Below, one piece after another: positions 53,108 to 61,964 of a stretch of 64,000 bases of DNA. How positions within the stretch are numbered: position 1 is the stretch's first letter; each line of letters opens with the position of its first letter. A program made the position numbers and the translations under genes. The notes below the pieces were generated by a model that had not been told where the DNA came from, searched no databases, and saw nothing but the letters and a program-made list of their open reading frames with translations. The DNA comes from CAYRUD01 sp964427425 (GTDB lineage: Bacteria > Chlamydiota > Chlamydiia > Chlamydiales > FEN-1388), in contig CAYRUD010000001.1 in the NCBI GenBank assembly GCA_964427425.1, positions 62,001 through 126,000 on the forward strand, given 5' to 3'.

Positions 53108-54502
53108 GTGACAGGACAACAAGACAGCTCAACATATGTTCGGATATTTGGCTCATCACTTCATGGAGAGATGAAACTTCCTCCATCAAAATCACACACC
53201 ATGAGAGCACTATACTTTGCGGCTATGGCCACTGGGGTCTCTTCTCTTACGAATCTTTTAGCTTCCCCTGATACGGAAGCAATGATTCAAGCGCTTTCTC
53301 TATTAGGCGCCAAAATTGAGAAAAAAAATTCATCAAATCACTCTCCTTTCTCATTTGATGCGGAAGTCCATGGGGTTGGTGGTGTCATTCGAAATTTGCC
53401 ATCGAGTGATCAATCACACATACTCGATGTTGGAAACTCAGGACAAGTGCTTCGTTTTATTGCGCCTTTACTCTGCTTTCAAAAAACTCCCGCTGTTGTG
53501 ACTGGAGACAACTCGGTACAAACTTTAAGACCGATGAAGCCTTTAGTGGATGCGCTCAAGAGCCTTGGTGCGACGATAACATATCAAAAGAAAGATGGGT
53601 ATGCTCCATTGATTCTGAGTGGCCCTCTTACAGATCCGAAAGAAGTTCATGTGGTAGGAATTGATTCTCAACCCGTATCAGCTCTTCTCATGTCGTTAGG
53701 ATTTCATCCCAGAAGAGGGGAGTCGGTCATCCATGTACAAGATATGGGGGAAAAGCCGTGGGTAGAGTTTACTCTTTGGTGGCTTATGAAAGTTGGAATT
53801 ACTTATTTAAGACCTGATGAGACGACATTTATTATTCCTGCAGGGCAGAAGATCTCATCATTTTCCTATACGATTCCATCTGATGCGAGCTCTCTTGCTT
53901 TTCCTCTTGCCTTAGCTCTCATGACACCATCTTCAATTACATTTCACGGAATTGATTTACATGATCCGCAAGGTGATCGGAAAATAGTCCCTCTTTTACA
54001 GTCTCTTGGGGCTGAAATCTCATATAATGAAGAGTCCCTTCAATTGAAAGTGATTGGTCCCCAAAATATCCGAGGAGCAGAGATAGATATTGATGCTATG
54101 ATCGATGCTTTACCAATCCTCGCGGTCATTGCGGCGGGCTCTATGAAAGAGGGATCATTCAGGCTGTTTAATGCGCAATCGGCGAGAAAGAAAGAGTCGG
54201 ATAGAATTGATGCAATATCAGGCGCTTTACGCGGGTGTGGTTTTCAGGTGTCTACAGGTGATGATGAGATTATCGTTTATGCAACAAAAGAGAAGGGGAA
54301 TCCCGCAGCCCTGATACTTCAAAGTTATAATGATCACAGAATAGCTATGGCATCCTCTGTTTTAGCTGCCGCCATCCTATCACAAAATAAAGATAGTCAA
54401 GGAATTGTCGTAGGTCCTATTGAATGTATTCAGAAGAGCTTTCCTCACTTTTTTGAGACAATGGGAGCCCAAGGCTTAAGATGGGAAAAAGTATCGGTAT
54501 GA
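53108..54502 (+). CDS. aroA: 3-phosphoshikimate 1-carboxyvinyltransferase (EPSP synthase)
   Basis: Sixth step of the shikimate pathway: transfers enolpyruvate from PEP to shikimate-3-phosphate. Motifs: KLPPSKSHTMRALYFAAMA (S3P/PEP-binding Lys-Ser), LDVGNSGQVLRFIAP, TGDNSVQTLRPMKPLVDAL, FPLALALMTPS and YNDHRIAMASSVLA. The GNSGQ replaces the GNAGT of the common class I enzyme, a variation seen among chlamydiae as far as I recall. I start at GTG 53108 (464 residues). The stop overlaps the next gene by four bases (ATGA), indicating translational coupling with aroL. The 280-base stretch upstream (52826-53107) has a phosphatase terminator and presumably the aroA promoter. Confidence 0.94.
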   Translation: MTGQQDSSTYVRIFGSSLHGEMKLPPSKSHTMRALYFAAMATGVSSLTNLLASPDTEAMIQALSLLGAKIEKKNSSNHSPFSFDAEVHGVGGVIRNLPSSDQSHILDVGNSGQVLRFIAPLLCFQKTPAVVTGDNSVQTLRPMKPLVDALKSLGATITYQKKDGYAPLILSGPLTDPKEVHVVGIDSQPVSALLMSLGFHPRRGESVIHVQDMGEKPWVEFTLWWLMKVGITYLRPDETTFIIPAGQKISSFSYTIPSDASSLAFPLALALMTPSSITFHGIDLHDPQGDRKIVPLLQSLGAEISYNEESLQLKVIGPQNIRGAEIDIDAMIDALPILAVIAAGSMKEGSFRLFNAQSARKKESDRIDAISGALRGCGFQVSTGDDEIIVYATKEKGNPAALILQSYNDHRIAMASSVLAAAILSQNKDSQGIVVGPIECIQKSFPHFFETMGAQGLRWEKVSV

Positions 54503-55122
54503 TAAGTATGAGTCCCCAGTTTATTGTAATCATTGGTCTTCAAGGAGCAGGAAAGTCTACACTCGGAAGCTTGATCTCTTCTGCTCGCTCTCTTCCCTTT
54601 TTTGATACGGATCGCTGCCTTGAGTCGAAATGGTTGAAAGAAAAGCAAGGCAATATCCGCACGCTCTTCACTGAGTGGGGTGAAAAACGCTTCCGAGAGG
54701 AAGAAGGAAGAATCTTAGAGGCAATAATTGATTCGCATTCGAAACCAAATAGTGAAAAATCACCATGTATTATCAGTGTAGGAGGAGGCTCACTACAAGC
54801 TCTTCAATGGGTACGTGAGAGGAAAAAAGAATGTCTCATTGAGTATATTTATCTCTTTCAATCCCTTGAGATTTTCTTGCGTGAGAGTATGAAAAAATGG
54901 ATAGACTCCAATCGAGAGTCTCCATTGTGGCTTCTATCAAGGCTCGAATTGATGGGGCTTCAGGATAGTACTGATAAAGAACTAGTAGCATTCCTTGTAG
55001 AGAAGATATGGGTTGAGCGTCATACGTTCTTTCAATCAATTGCCAATTTCATCTATGACACTGAACGATTCACATTACAGATGATCGAAGAAGATCTTCT
55101 TTCCTCGAACATGTTGTCTTAA
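54499..55122 (+). CDS. aroL: Shikimate kinase
   Basis: Phosphorylates shikimate at O3 with ATP (fifth pathway step). The P-loop is GLQGAGKST near the N-terminus. FFDTDRCLES supplies the substrate/Mg-binding DxD. A WGEKRFREEEGRIL segment provides the shikimate-binding Arg, and SVGGGSLQ is the GGG substrate loop. The 207-residue length is above the usual ~170 because the C-terminal LID and end region are longer. ATG 54499 overlaps the aroA stop; another ATG at 54508 is possible. aroC begins 18 bases after its stop. I use the symbol aroL as in Chlamydia; AroK/AroL cannot be told apart here. Confidence 0.9.
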   Translation: MISMSPQFIVIIGLQGAGKSTLGSLISSARSLPFFDTDRCLESKWLKEKQGNIRTLFTEWGEKRFREEEGRILEAIIDSHSKPNSEKSPCIISVGGGSLQALQWVRERKKECLIEYIYLFQSLEIFLRESMKKWIDSNRESPLWLLSRLELMGLQDSTDKELVAFLVEKIWVERHTFFQSIANFIYDTERFTLQMIEEDLLSSNMLS

Positions 55123-55139
55123 AGCGTTAGGTAAACTGT

Positions 55140-56240
55140 ATGGCGAGCAATAGTTTCGGATCTATCGTACGAGTCACCACTTGGGGAGAGTCTCATGGTA
55201 AAGGAATAGGGTGTGTCCTTGATGGATTTCCCTCAAATATTCCTCTCAATGAAGAAGATATTAATCTAAAGCTTGCTCGTAGATCTCCAGGAAGGAGTCA
55301 TCTCACTTCTCCTCGAGCTGAGGAGGATAAAGTCCAAATACTCTCAGGGGTATTTGAGGGAAAAACAACTGCAGCTCCTATAGCCTTGTGGATTGAGAAT
55401 CGCACTTATGATTCATCTCCATATCATGAAACCAAACACATCTTGCGCCCAGGACATGTGAGCTTTACCTACAGTCAAAAGTATGGCCATTGGGACTACC
55501 GTGGGGGAGGAAGGGCGTCTGCTCGAGAGACAGCGGCAAGAGTTGCGGCAGGAGCTTGTGTCGAAAAATGGCTTTCACAATATGGCATTCGGGTTACAGC
55601 GTGGCTGTCGCAGGTAGGAGGTGTCTCTCTCTCAAAAGAGTGGGAAGAGCGTAATGATGTAGCATCATGTTGTAATTCAAGCCCCCGAGGTATCTTTTGC
55701 CCCGATCCTGAAGTAGAGATGGCATTTTGTTCGCTTCTTGAATCGCTTGTTGTTGAAGGAGACTCGGTTGGAGGCGTTGTGACATGCCGTATCGATGGTG
55801 TCCCTTCTGGGATAGGTGAGCCTATATATAACAAGCTAGAGGCGTGTTTGGCTCATTCAATGATGGGGCTTCCTGCATCGAAAGGATTTGAGATAGGAGA
55901 GGGGTTTCACGCATCATCTATGCGAGGATCTCAATATATCGATGGCTTTATAAAGGATCCCGTTACTGGAAAGATAATACCTTCTTCTAATAGAGCAGGA
56001 GGAATTCTCGGAGGGATTTCAACTGGTGAAAGTATTGTCTTCAGGGTTGCCTTTAAGCCAGCTTCGAGTATACGCATTCCTATTCCATCCGTTGATGCTC
56101 ATGGAGATGAGTGTATGTATGAGACTCCAAAACGAGGCAAGCACGATCCTTGTGTCGCTATTCGAGCGGTTCCAGTTGTAGAGGCTATGGCCTATTGCAC
56201 GATTGGTGATTTGATCGCCCAGTCAAACTCATTGAAGTGA
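55140..56240 (+). CDS. aroC: Chorismate synthase
   Basis: Final step to chorismate: trans-1,4-elimination of phosphate from EPSP, dependent on reduced FMN. All signatures are visible: TWGESHGKGIGCVLDGFP, ARRSPGRSHLTSPRAEED, the FMN/substrate-binding YRGGGRASARETAARVAAG, and GGILGGISTGESIVFRVAFKP. The 366-residue length is standard. It is the last gene of the tight aroA-aroL-aroC unit. No strong terminator follows; a TTTTTGTT/AACAAAAA repeat near 56276-56299 is AT-only. Chorismate could feed PabA with its PabB partner. Confidence 0.96.
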   Translation: MASNSFGSIVRVTTWGESHGKGIGCVLDGFPSNIPLNEEDINLKLARRSPGRSHLTSPRAEEDKVQILSGVFEGKTTAAPIALWIENRTYDSSPYHETKHILRPGHVSFTYSQKYGHWDYRGGGRASARETAARVAAGACVEKWLSQYGIRVTAWLSQVGGVSLSKEWEERNDVASCCNSSPRGIFCPDPEVEMAFCSLLESLVVEGDSVGGVVTCRIDGVPSGIGEPIYNKLEACLAHSMMGLPASKGFEIGEGFHASSMRGSQYIDGFIKDPVTGKIIPSSNRAGGILGGISTGESIVFRVAFKPASSIRIPIPSVDAHGDECMYETPKRGKHDPCVAIRAVPVVEAMAYCTIGDLIAQSNSLK

Positions 56241-56495
56241 ATTCCGATCCACCCTTGTATTGTATTCTGAGCAAGGTTTTTGTTGTTTTTAACAAAAATC
56301 TGAGAATTTCCTTGAAGGAAGAATGTGTTTTTTAGTAGGGTTCTCTCTACATCAGTTTACGAAATATTTTAATTACCGCCTTTTGGATGTTCTCCTCTCG
56401 CTCATTTCTTGAGGGAAAAGAGGCGTAAATTTCGTAGATAGTGATGTTCTCTTTCTAAATCGGCAAATTTTCCTTAAGCGAGATTGATAGTACGT

Positions 56496-56897
56496 ATGGA
56501 TGTCATAGAGACAACTCTTCAATGCACCCGTAAAACAGTCTCTTCAGCTCTTATGACAATGACGTGTTTGTCTGCGACAGTTGCGCCATTGGAACAAATT
56601 CAAGGGATTGAGATTGAGAAGCCTTCTCCTCAATCATCCAATGAGGAAGATTTTGCATCATCTAATTCACCGAACAATGATCAAGAAGTCCAAGAGTTAA
56701 AAGAGGCGATTGCAGCTCTTCAGGAGCAATTGAAGCTTTATAAAGCGAGAGCTCTCTATGCACATCGTGAAGCTGATCGTCTTTTAACTATCGATTGGGT
56801 TTCTTATAGAAGATATATCAGTGAAGCAAGGCGCTATGATCAAATGAGTAAGGATACTGAGAAAAAGATTGAAGAGTTGAATGCGCTTCTTAAGTAG
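56496..56897 (+). CDS. Small coiled-coil protein of unknown function
   Basis: A 133-residue protein from ATG 56496 (the frame reaches back to a TTG at 56484). The first ~35 residues contain a moderately hydrophobic segment (VSSALMTMTCLSATVAPL) that could be a signal or membrane sequence. After a polar linker (Pro/Ser/Asn-rich, about 40-62), residues ~63-133 are predicted to form a coiled coil: QEVQELKEAIAALQEQLK and a Tyr/Arg-rich helix with YAHREADRLL. It lies 65 bases upstream of the HAD gene in the same direction and could be co-transcribed with it. No family recognised. Confidence 0.6.
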   Translation: MDVIETTLQCTRKTVSSALMTMTCLSATVAPLEQIQGIEIEKPSPQSSNEEDFASSNSPNNDQEVQELKEAIAALQEQLKLYKARALYAHREADRLLTIDWVSYRRYISEARRYDQMSKDTEKKIEELNALLK

Positions 56898-56961
56898 CCG
56901 ATTTGCCAACTTTTGAGTATAAAGATCGCCCATCTGTTATTGTTGTTGATGGAGTTATACT

Positions 56962-57837
56962 ATGAACTTTGCGTATCGATTCTCCTACTTACCACTTTTT
57001 ATATTTCTTTATCTGTTCTGTTTGAGTGGTCCTTTTTCAGGTCTTCATGCGTATACTATTCGAGAGTGTTCTTCGATTGAAGAGATTCTAGTAGAGCTGA
57101 AAAAAGGAGAGCCAGTCCGTCTTCCCGAGGATAATTCAGGAGGATCGCAAAGCTCTACGCACTATTATTATCCAGATACTCTTCTTGTATTCGATATTGA
57201 TAATACCATCTTTCGAGCAGCTCAGACGATTGGTACTGACGAGTGGTTTCGTATGTCAATCCATAAGGCTTTGGAAGAAAATCCTCATGAGCCTTATTTG
57301 GCAAAGCAGCGAGTAATAGAACTGTGGCACGCAATCCAGAGCATCACACCTATTATTCCAATTGAAGGGGAGATAACCTCAAAGACGGTACAACAATCTC
57401 AAAAGCTCGCTCCTACTATAGCGATGACAACGAGAAGCCATCAAATCTCTGCAACAACGATTCATCAACTTCAGTCATTAGGGATAGACTTCTCAAAAAA
57501 TCCACTAACGTATCATGGGATGTGGGTGCCTTCAGCGAAAGAAGCTCTCTATACGAAGGGAATTCTTTTTACAAGCGCGTATAGTAAGGGCGTTGCTCTT
57601 AGTCAGTTGATAAAAGCCTCTGGGTATACACCTAAGAGAATTATCTTTATCAACGATAAGCAATCTCACATTGAAGATACAGTCTCTGTCGAAGAAGAGT
57701 TGGGGATAGAATTTATTGGGCTTCGATATGCCTTAAGCGATTGTTACTTCGATATGTATAATCACGACGATGCTGAAAAAGAGTTTCAACACTTCTTCTC
57801 AACACTTCATCAATTGCCAAAGAATAATAAGAGCTAA
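56962..57837 (+). CDS. Exported HAD-type phosphatase (DUF2608 / CT371-like)
   Basis: A 291-residue protein with a signal peptide (SYLPLFIFLYLFCLSGPFSG) followed by a HAD phosphatase of the acid-phosphatase-like IIIB type. Motif I is LLVFDIDNTIF, with D78 as nucleophile and D80 as acid/base. Motif II is the Thr region AMTTRS, motif III the Lys in SAYSKGVALSQ, and motif IV IIFINDKQSHIED. I associate the pattern with the DUF2608 family found in Chlamydia (CT371) and Legionella-type bacteria. CT371 lies directly after the aro genes in C. trachomatis as I recall, which fits its place here. It would act in the periplasm or outside. GGAG eight bases before the ATG gives a good ribosome site. A terminator hairpin follows. 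Confidence 0.8.
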   Translation: MNFAYRFSYLPLFIFLYLFCLSGPFSGLHAYTIRECSSIEEILVELKKGEPVRLPEDNSGGSQSSTHYYYPDTLLVFDIDNTIFRAAQTIGTDEWFRMSIHKALEENPHEPYLAKQRVIELWHAIQSITPIIPIEGEITSKTVQQSQKLAPTIAMTTRSHQISATTIHQLQSLGIDFSKNPLTYHGMWVPSAKEALYTKGILFTSAYSKGVALSQLIKASGYTPKRIIFINDKQSHIEDTVSVEEELGIEFIGLRYALSDCYFDMYNHDDAEKEFQHFFSTLHQLPKNNKS

Positions 57838-57880
57838 AAAGTCTCTTTCGTATTCGCTGTAAAAAGAGTATATTTAATTG

Positions 57881-57921
57881 AGGGCGTCGCATTTTTGTCA
57901 TGCTACGCCCTTATATTTTTC
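57881..57921 (+). terminator. Terminator after the exported HAD gene
   Basis: An AGGGCGT.GC / GC.ACGCCCT stem with an 11-base loop is followed by TATATTTTT. Its position argues that the next gene starts downstream at 57944 rather than at 57878. Confidence 0.75.
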
Positions 57922-57943
57922 ATCACTTTCTTCTTACAGCTGT

Positions 57944-58429
57944 ATGGTATCTTCTGATTCAGAAACAAAAGAAATTCCCTCTCCTGAGCATGTCTCTTGC
58001 ATCCATAAGCAAGAAGAGATGAAAGCGCTCTTCTCTTCTTGTAAAACGAAAGAGGCTCTCTATCAGGCGATCATTGATCTCGGAAAAGAGCAGAAGGAGA
58101 TTTCTGCTTCATTTAAGGACGATGATCATTTAGTTCCTGGCTGTCAGAGTAAGATGTATCTTCGAGCAGAGTTGATTGACGGCGTCTGCCTCTTTGAGAC
58201 AGAATCCGATGCTCTTATCTCCGCTGGATTAGGGCAGCTTCTTGTTCGCGTGTATAGTGGCGAAAAGCCAGAAGCGTTGTTCCAATGTCCTCCAACCTAT
58301 CTTCAAGAGCTTGGGATTCCTGCGAGTTTAACTCCAGGAAGAGCTAATGGGCTCGCAAGCTTGTATCATAAGATGAAGCAGCACGCGCTTCATTGGATAG
58401 TCCAACTTCAAAAGCAATGTGGGGCATAA
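57944..58429 (+). CDS. SufE-like cysteine desulfurase activator
   Basis: A 161-residue SufE-family protein. The conserved DDHLVPGCQSKMYL contains the sulfur-accepting Cys67 that takes persulfide from SufS and passes it to SufB for Fe-S cluster assembly. LISAGLGQLLVRVYSGEKPE and LTPGRANGLASLY are further SufE hallmarks. The family is usually about 140 residues; extra polar residues sit at the N-terminus. I choose ATG 57944 because the frame's earlier start (57878) would place a terminator hairpin inside the coding region. No suf or isc genes are adjacent. A GC-rich hairpin (58435-58459) separates it from the converging permease gene. Confidence 0.88.
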   Translation: MVSSDSETKEIPSPEHVSCIHKQEEMKALFSSCKTKEALYQAIIDLGKEQKEISASFKDDDHLVPGCQSKMYLRAELIDGVCLFETESDALISAGLGQLLVRVYSGEKPEALFQCPPTYLQELGIPASLTPGRANGLASLYHKMKQHALHWIVQLQKQCGA

Positions 58430-58434
58430 GAAGA

Positions 58435-58459
58435 GAGCTCGCTGTAAAGGAGCGAGCTC
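58435..58459. terminator. Hairpin between converging sufE-like and tyrP genes
   Basis: A perfect 9-bp stem GAGCTCGCT / AGCGAGCTC with a 7-base loop. No long T-tract on either side. Confidence 0.55.
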
Positions 58460-58473
58460 GTTGAAGTGATCTA

Positions 58474-59772
58474 TTACTTGTCTGACTCAATTTCGATGAC
58501 GTCGACAACTTTGTTGTCATAGAGAGTCTCGCCGCTTATAAATCTCTCTTTAACCTCAATGGAGAAAGCAAAGAGATAGGCTACTGCGAGAAGAATCAAT
58601 CCTGCTTTCATCTTGAAAGTAAGTTGTTTTTTGGTATAGAGAGTCCAGCCTGTCCAGAGCATGATAATCGGAATAAGGCCATTGAGAATAGTGTCTCCAA
58701 ACCCTCCTGAAAGATCAAGCGCTAGAAGAAAGACGCTCTCAAATTTCATGGCGAAGAATAAGGAAGGAATCAAAACCAGGGCTCCTAAGAAAAGAGCTCC
58801 TCTTCCTTTCTTCGATATTGACAGGCCATCGCTTAAGAAATCGAAAAGCCCCATCGAGATGCCAAAATATGACGTGACGAGTGATAAGAAGGCGAATGCT
58901 GAGGCGATAAGGCCTAAGAATTGATTGTTCGTTGAGTGGCTTAATGAATAAGTTGCCGGTTGCGCATTTAAATACGCCTCTTGAAGACCATGAGGCCCAT
59001 CCCACGAGACACTTCCTATCACGACAAATTGCCATAGAGCGTAAACGACGAAAGCCAAGAGCGTTCCTGCAATCACAGATATGCGAAGTGAGCGCTTATC
59101 ATGCCCAAGATAAGGATGAAGGCTTGGAACCATTGTCTGAAAGCTAAAAGAGGTGAGAAGAAATGGCACACTCTTTGGAGCTTCACTCCAGTCCATTCTT
59201 AAGAAGAATTGAGGGTCAATATGCTGAATGCCAGAGCCAATGATGAGGAAGTAGCTGATAATCATTCCGTAGAAGAGATAGCTGTTGGCTTTCCCTAATG
59301 TGTAGTGAGAAACGAAAATAAAAGGCCCAAAGAGAAGCGTAAAGAGAATGCACCCCATCTCTTTCGAGGGAGTAAAGCTTCCATTTGTAATTGAGCCGAT
59401 CGCTTCGGAAATAAGGTGGCCGGAGCCACCTGTATAGGCAATAAGAGAGCTATAGGAGATGAATAAAAAGAGTGCCCAGCTGATCCATTGTCCAACAGGT
59501 CCGAGCATCTTTTTTGACATAGAGACAATATGGGCGTCTTCTTTAGTCATCCAGAATCCAATTTCGACGAGACAGAGAGCGGTCAGTGTCATAATAGCCC
59601 ATGTAAGGGCCATATAGGCTAAACTTGGGAAAAGTCCTGCGGATCCACAGACAACAGGAAGAGCGAGCATGCCTCCCCCAATACATGTTCCAGCAACGAG
59701 AAAAGTCGCGCTTAAAAGATGTGGGGAGAGCTTACTGTTCTCACTTGTAGAAAGAGATGGTGAAGAGCTCAT
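58474..59772 (-). CDS. tyrP: Aromatic amino acid permease (TyrP-like, HAAAP family)
   Basis: A 432-residue inner-membrane transporter with about 11 hydrophobic segments. The first transmembrane helix has the family signature FLVAGTCIGGGMLALPVV. Next come ALTWAIMTLTALCLVEI, the HLISEAIGSI loop, and a FGISMGLFDFL segment late in the protein. HAAAP permeases import tyrosine or tryptophan with protons; Chlamydia carries TyrP copies. Placed near the shikimate genes, it may balance internal synthesis with uptake from the host, though many chlamydiae lack full Tyr/Trp synthesis. The polar N-terminal ~17 residues are cytoplasmic. Substrate specificity cannot be decided here. The upstream gap to the phosphatase gene is only 57 bases. 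Confidence 0.88.
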   Translation of the reverse strand: MSSSPSLSTSENSKLSPHLLSATFLVAGTCIGGGMLALPVVCGSAGLFPSLAYMALTWAIMTLTALCLVEIGFWMTKEDAHIVSMSKKMLGPVGQWISWALFLFISYSSLIAYTGGSGHLISEAIGSITNGSFTPSKEMGCILFTLLFGPFIFVSHYTLGKANSYLFYGMIISYFLIIGSGIQHIDPQFFLRMDWSEAPKSVPFLLTSFSFQTMVPSLHPYLGHDKRSLRISVIAGTLLAFVVYALWQFVVIGSVSWDGPHGLQEAYLNAQPATYSLSHSTNNQFLGLIASAFAFLSLVTSYFGISMGLFDFLSDGLSISKKGRGALFLGALVLIPSLFFAMKFESVFLLALDLSGGFGDTILNGLIPIIMLWTGWTLYTKKQLTFKMKAGLILLAVAYLFAFSIEVKERFISGETLYDNKVVDVIEIESDK

Positions 59773-59829
59773 GAAATGACCAGCTAAAGTGTAAAAAACT
59801 ATAATAAAGAGTAATTATAGTAACAAATT

Positions 59830-61896
59830 TCAATCCTTCTCTTCAATCAATGAAGAGAGTTTAAGGTTATATAGGTACTCGGTAGCATCATTTTCATAAA
59901 GTGACGTCGCTTCTGGTGAGATAGTATATTGAGATGAATGATGCTCGCGCGCGAAGATTTTTTTCTTCCAATCCTTGAATTTGAAATCTGTCTGAATGAG
60001 AAAGGCTATGTCTGGCTGATTATCGTCATCTCCTTTATATGCAGGCGTATTCGCGCCCACTGAGAGCGTGGTGGCTAAAACTTTCTCTTTCCCATTCTTT
60101 CTTCTCTTATAAACGTGCGAGGTGAATTCATGTTGATGTCCGCGAATCAAATGGCATACTTTGTGCTTGCTGCTTGCTAGGCGGAAAATGTTCTTAATGT
60201 CTTTAGGGTGTAGCTTCCATTGACGAGAGCCGGGATCATTAAGAATGGTTTCTTTCCCATCCTCTGCGATGTCTCCCCACTGATATAGGCTAGACCCGAA
60301 GTCGTATCCATCATCCAACTCAAAGAAATCATAATGGCTGAGAACAGCTAGTTTTTCTTTGAGAGCTCTTTTTTCTTGGCTGTCAGTTGTACTCTCGAGC
60401 TCGAGGCTGTAATCAACTTCAGGATCAGCGTCTATCTTATGCCATCGTTGAGGAAATCCTCTTTCAGAATGAATGCAGATAGCTGCGCTCTCCAACTTCG
60501 ATTCTAAAAGATCATGAGGATCAACATATGGTTCTATAAGTCCGTGAGAGAACATGATGAATTCCTTTCTCTCATTTTCCGACTGGGTCTTCTCACACAT
60601 ATAACATGCCATAGGAAGTCGGCAGTAAAAACTCGAAAGAATTTCTTCTAAACATTTGTGGTTGAGAAGGGTTTTAAGTCCTATATCCGCTCCACAAAGC
60701 ATGCGATTCATCTCAATATCTTCATGATTTCCTCGGATGAGAGTGACCTGACTTGGGTTTTTTAAGTTCAACGCAATCAGGAGTTGGAGAACAAAGAGCC
60801 CATATGAGCCTCGATCCATGTAATCTCCCAGAAAAACAAGATGTACATTCTCAGCGCATTGTAGATCTTTATCAAGGTGTCCTTGATCAATAAGTGCCTT
60901 GAGATTGACGAGAAGACTGCGAAGATCTCCATGAAGATCTGCTCGTACAAAAATAGTTGACGAATGGTTAAGTTCTTTTTTTGCGATAAAGCCGAAGTGC
61001 TTATTGTCTTCGGACCGATAATGGAGAGGAAAAGCTTCGTTATACTCAGTTAGTAAGCTTTTAACGGTGTTAAGCGAAAGCTCAAGGCCAATAAAGCGCT
61101 GTTCTTCCTCACGCCAACAAGCTGAGGCTATGTCATATAATTCTTTGATTGTTGGAACGCAAGATTCAAGAGTGTTCTGAGGTTGATCATCAATCTGTGT
61201 TGAGGAGGAGATGATTTCAGACAAAGAGGGAAGAGGAGCTATTTTTTGATCTAAGGCAGACAAAGAGGGAAGAGGAGCTATTTTTTGATCTAAGGCAGAC
61301 AAAGAGGGAAGAGGAGCTATTTTTTGATCTAAGGCAGATATAGAGGGAAGAATAATATGGTTATCTTTCGCGGAGGCCTCTTTTGAATACGCTTTCAAAA
61401 GAAAATTTAATATAGTATCCAGCTCATCTTGGTTGATTGCGCTAGGGCTAAAAATTACTTCTCCGTATTGATGAGATATCTTTTGTAGAGGAGTCGGCTC
61501 TTCTATGAGAGGAGGGCTTACTTCTGCTTTTAGAGACTGGTTTTGAGAGGTTATCTGATTGAACGTCTCAGAAGCTTTTTTATAGAGATTAAGGAGATGG
61601 AGGTCATCGGAGGGGATTGCAGCGCTGATCTGAGAGAGAAGCTCTCGCGAGAAAGTCAGGTTTATATTGATACTAGATTCTTCTGTTGATTGGGGGTCAA
61701 CGACAATTGGCCGAAAGAGGCGAGAAATACTTGCTGAAGGATGTGGAAGTTTATCGTCTTTAATCCAGACAACTTCCTTTCCCTCTAGATTCCCTAGACA
61801 CTGCAGCATCTCAGTTGTTTCTTCATAACTAAGTTCAACGGCTGTGTCGTTATACGTAAGATGGAATGACCGTGATTTTGATGGAGAGGGTACCAT
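59830..61896 (-). CDS. Eukaryote-like PPP-family phosphatase, paralogue 3, with tandem repeats
   Basis: A 688-residue phosphatase of the same family as the genes at 49210 and 51332. It carries VRADLHGDLRSLL, FLGDYMDRGSYG, IRGNHEDIEMNR, FSHGLIEPYVDP and IRGHQHEFTSH. As in the others, the first motif reads ADxHG in place of GDxHG. Its N-terminal 290 residues are unrelated to the others. They hold a region starting SKSRSFHLTYNDTAVELSYEE, a helical part, and then three identical 13-residue repeats (LSALDQKIAPLPS) encoded by exact 39-base units. The C-terminus ends in an acidic/polar tail. It is convergent to none, leftward, and shares a 15-base upstream sequence with paralogue 1. No clear ribosome-binding site precedes the ATG. 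Confidence 0.85.
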   Translation of the reverse strand: MVPSPSKSRSFHLTYNDTAVELSYEETTEMLQCLGNLEGKEVVWIKDDKLPHPSASISRLFRPIVVDPQSTEESSININLTFSRELLSQISAAIPSDDLHLLNLYKKASETFNQITSQNQSLKAEVSPPLIEEPTPLQKISHQYGEVIFSPSAINQDELDTILNFLLKAYSKEASAKDNHIILPSISALDQKIAPLPSLSALDQKIAPLPSLSALDQKIAPLPSLSEIISSSTQIDDQPQNTLESCVPTIKELYDIASACWREEEQRFIGLELSLNTVKSLLTEYNEAFPLHYRSEDNKHFGFIAKKELNHSSTIFVRADLHGDLRSLLVNLKALIDQGHLDKDLQCAENVHLVFLGDYMDRGSYGLFVLQLLIALNLKNPSQVTLIRGNHEDIEMNRMLCGADIGLKTLLNHKCLEEILSSFYCRLPMACYMCEKTQSENERKEFIMFSHGLIEPYVDPHDLLESKLESAAICIHSERGFPQRWHKIDADPEVDYSLELESTTDSQEKRALKEKLAVLSHYDFFELDDGYDFGSSLYQWGDIAEDGKETILNDPGSRQWKLHPKDIKNIFRLASSKHKVCHLIRGHQHEFTSHVYKRRKNGKEKVLATTLSVGANTPAYKGDDDNQPDIAFLIQTDFKFKDWKKKIFAREHHSSQYTISPEATSLYENDATEYLYNLKLSSLIEEKD
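61218..61352 (-). repeat. Exact 39-bp tandem repeats within PPP phosphatase paralogue 3
   Basis: Three identical consecutive units start at 61218, 61257 and 61296, followed by a diverged partial copy from 61335. The unit is a multiple of three and encodes 13 residues, so copy-number change preserves the reading frame. Confidence 0.95.
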
Positions 61897-61964
61897 AGCT
61901 GTTGTTTAATTTATTATTAAAACAGATTAAATAAAATAATAAACAGACAACAATAGTTCTCTGT

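Noticed and set aside
52926..53111. 61-codon frame upstream of aroA considered as a leader peptide
   Set aside because: It overlaps the aroA ribosome-binding site and start, but has no run of aromatic codons and no attenuator-like hairpins around it.
55496..55834. 112-codon leftward frame within aroC
   Set aside because: Entirely antisense to a clear chorismate synthase gene, with no recognisable content.
61218..61352. Tandem repeats considered as a CRISPR array or VNTR in non-coding DNA
   Set aside because: Units are contiguous without spacers and lie in frame within the PPP phosphatase gene.
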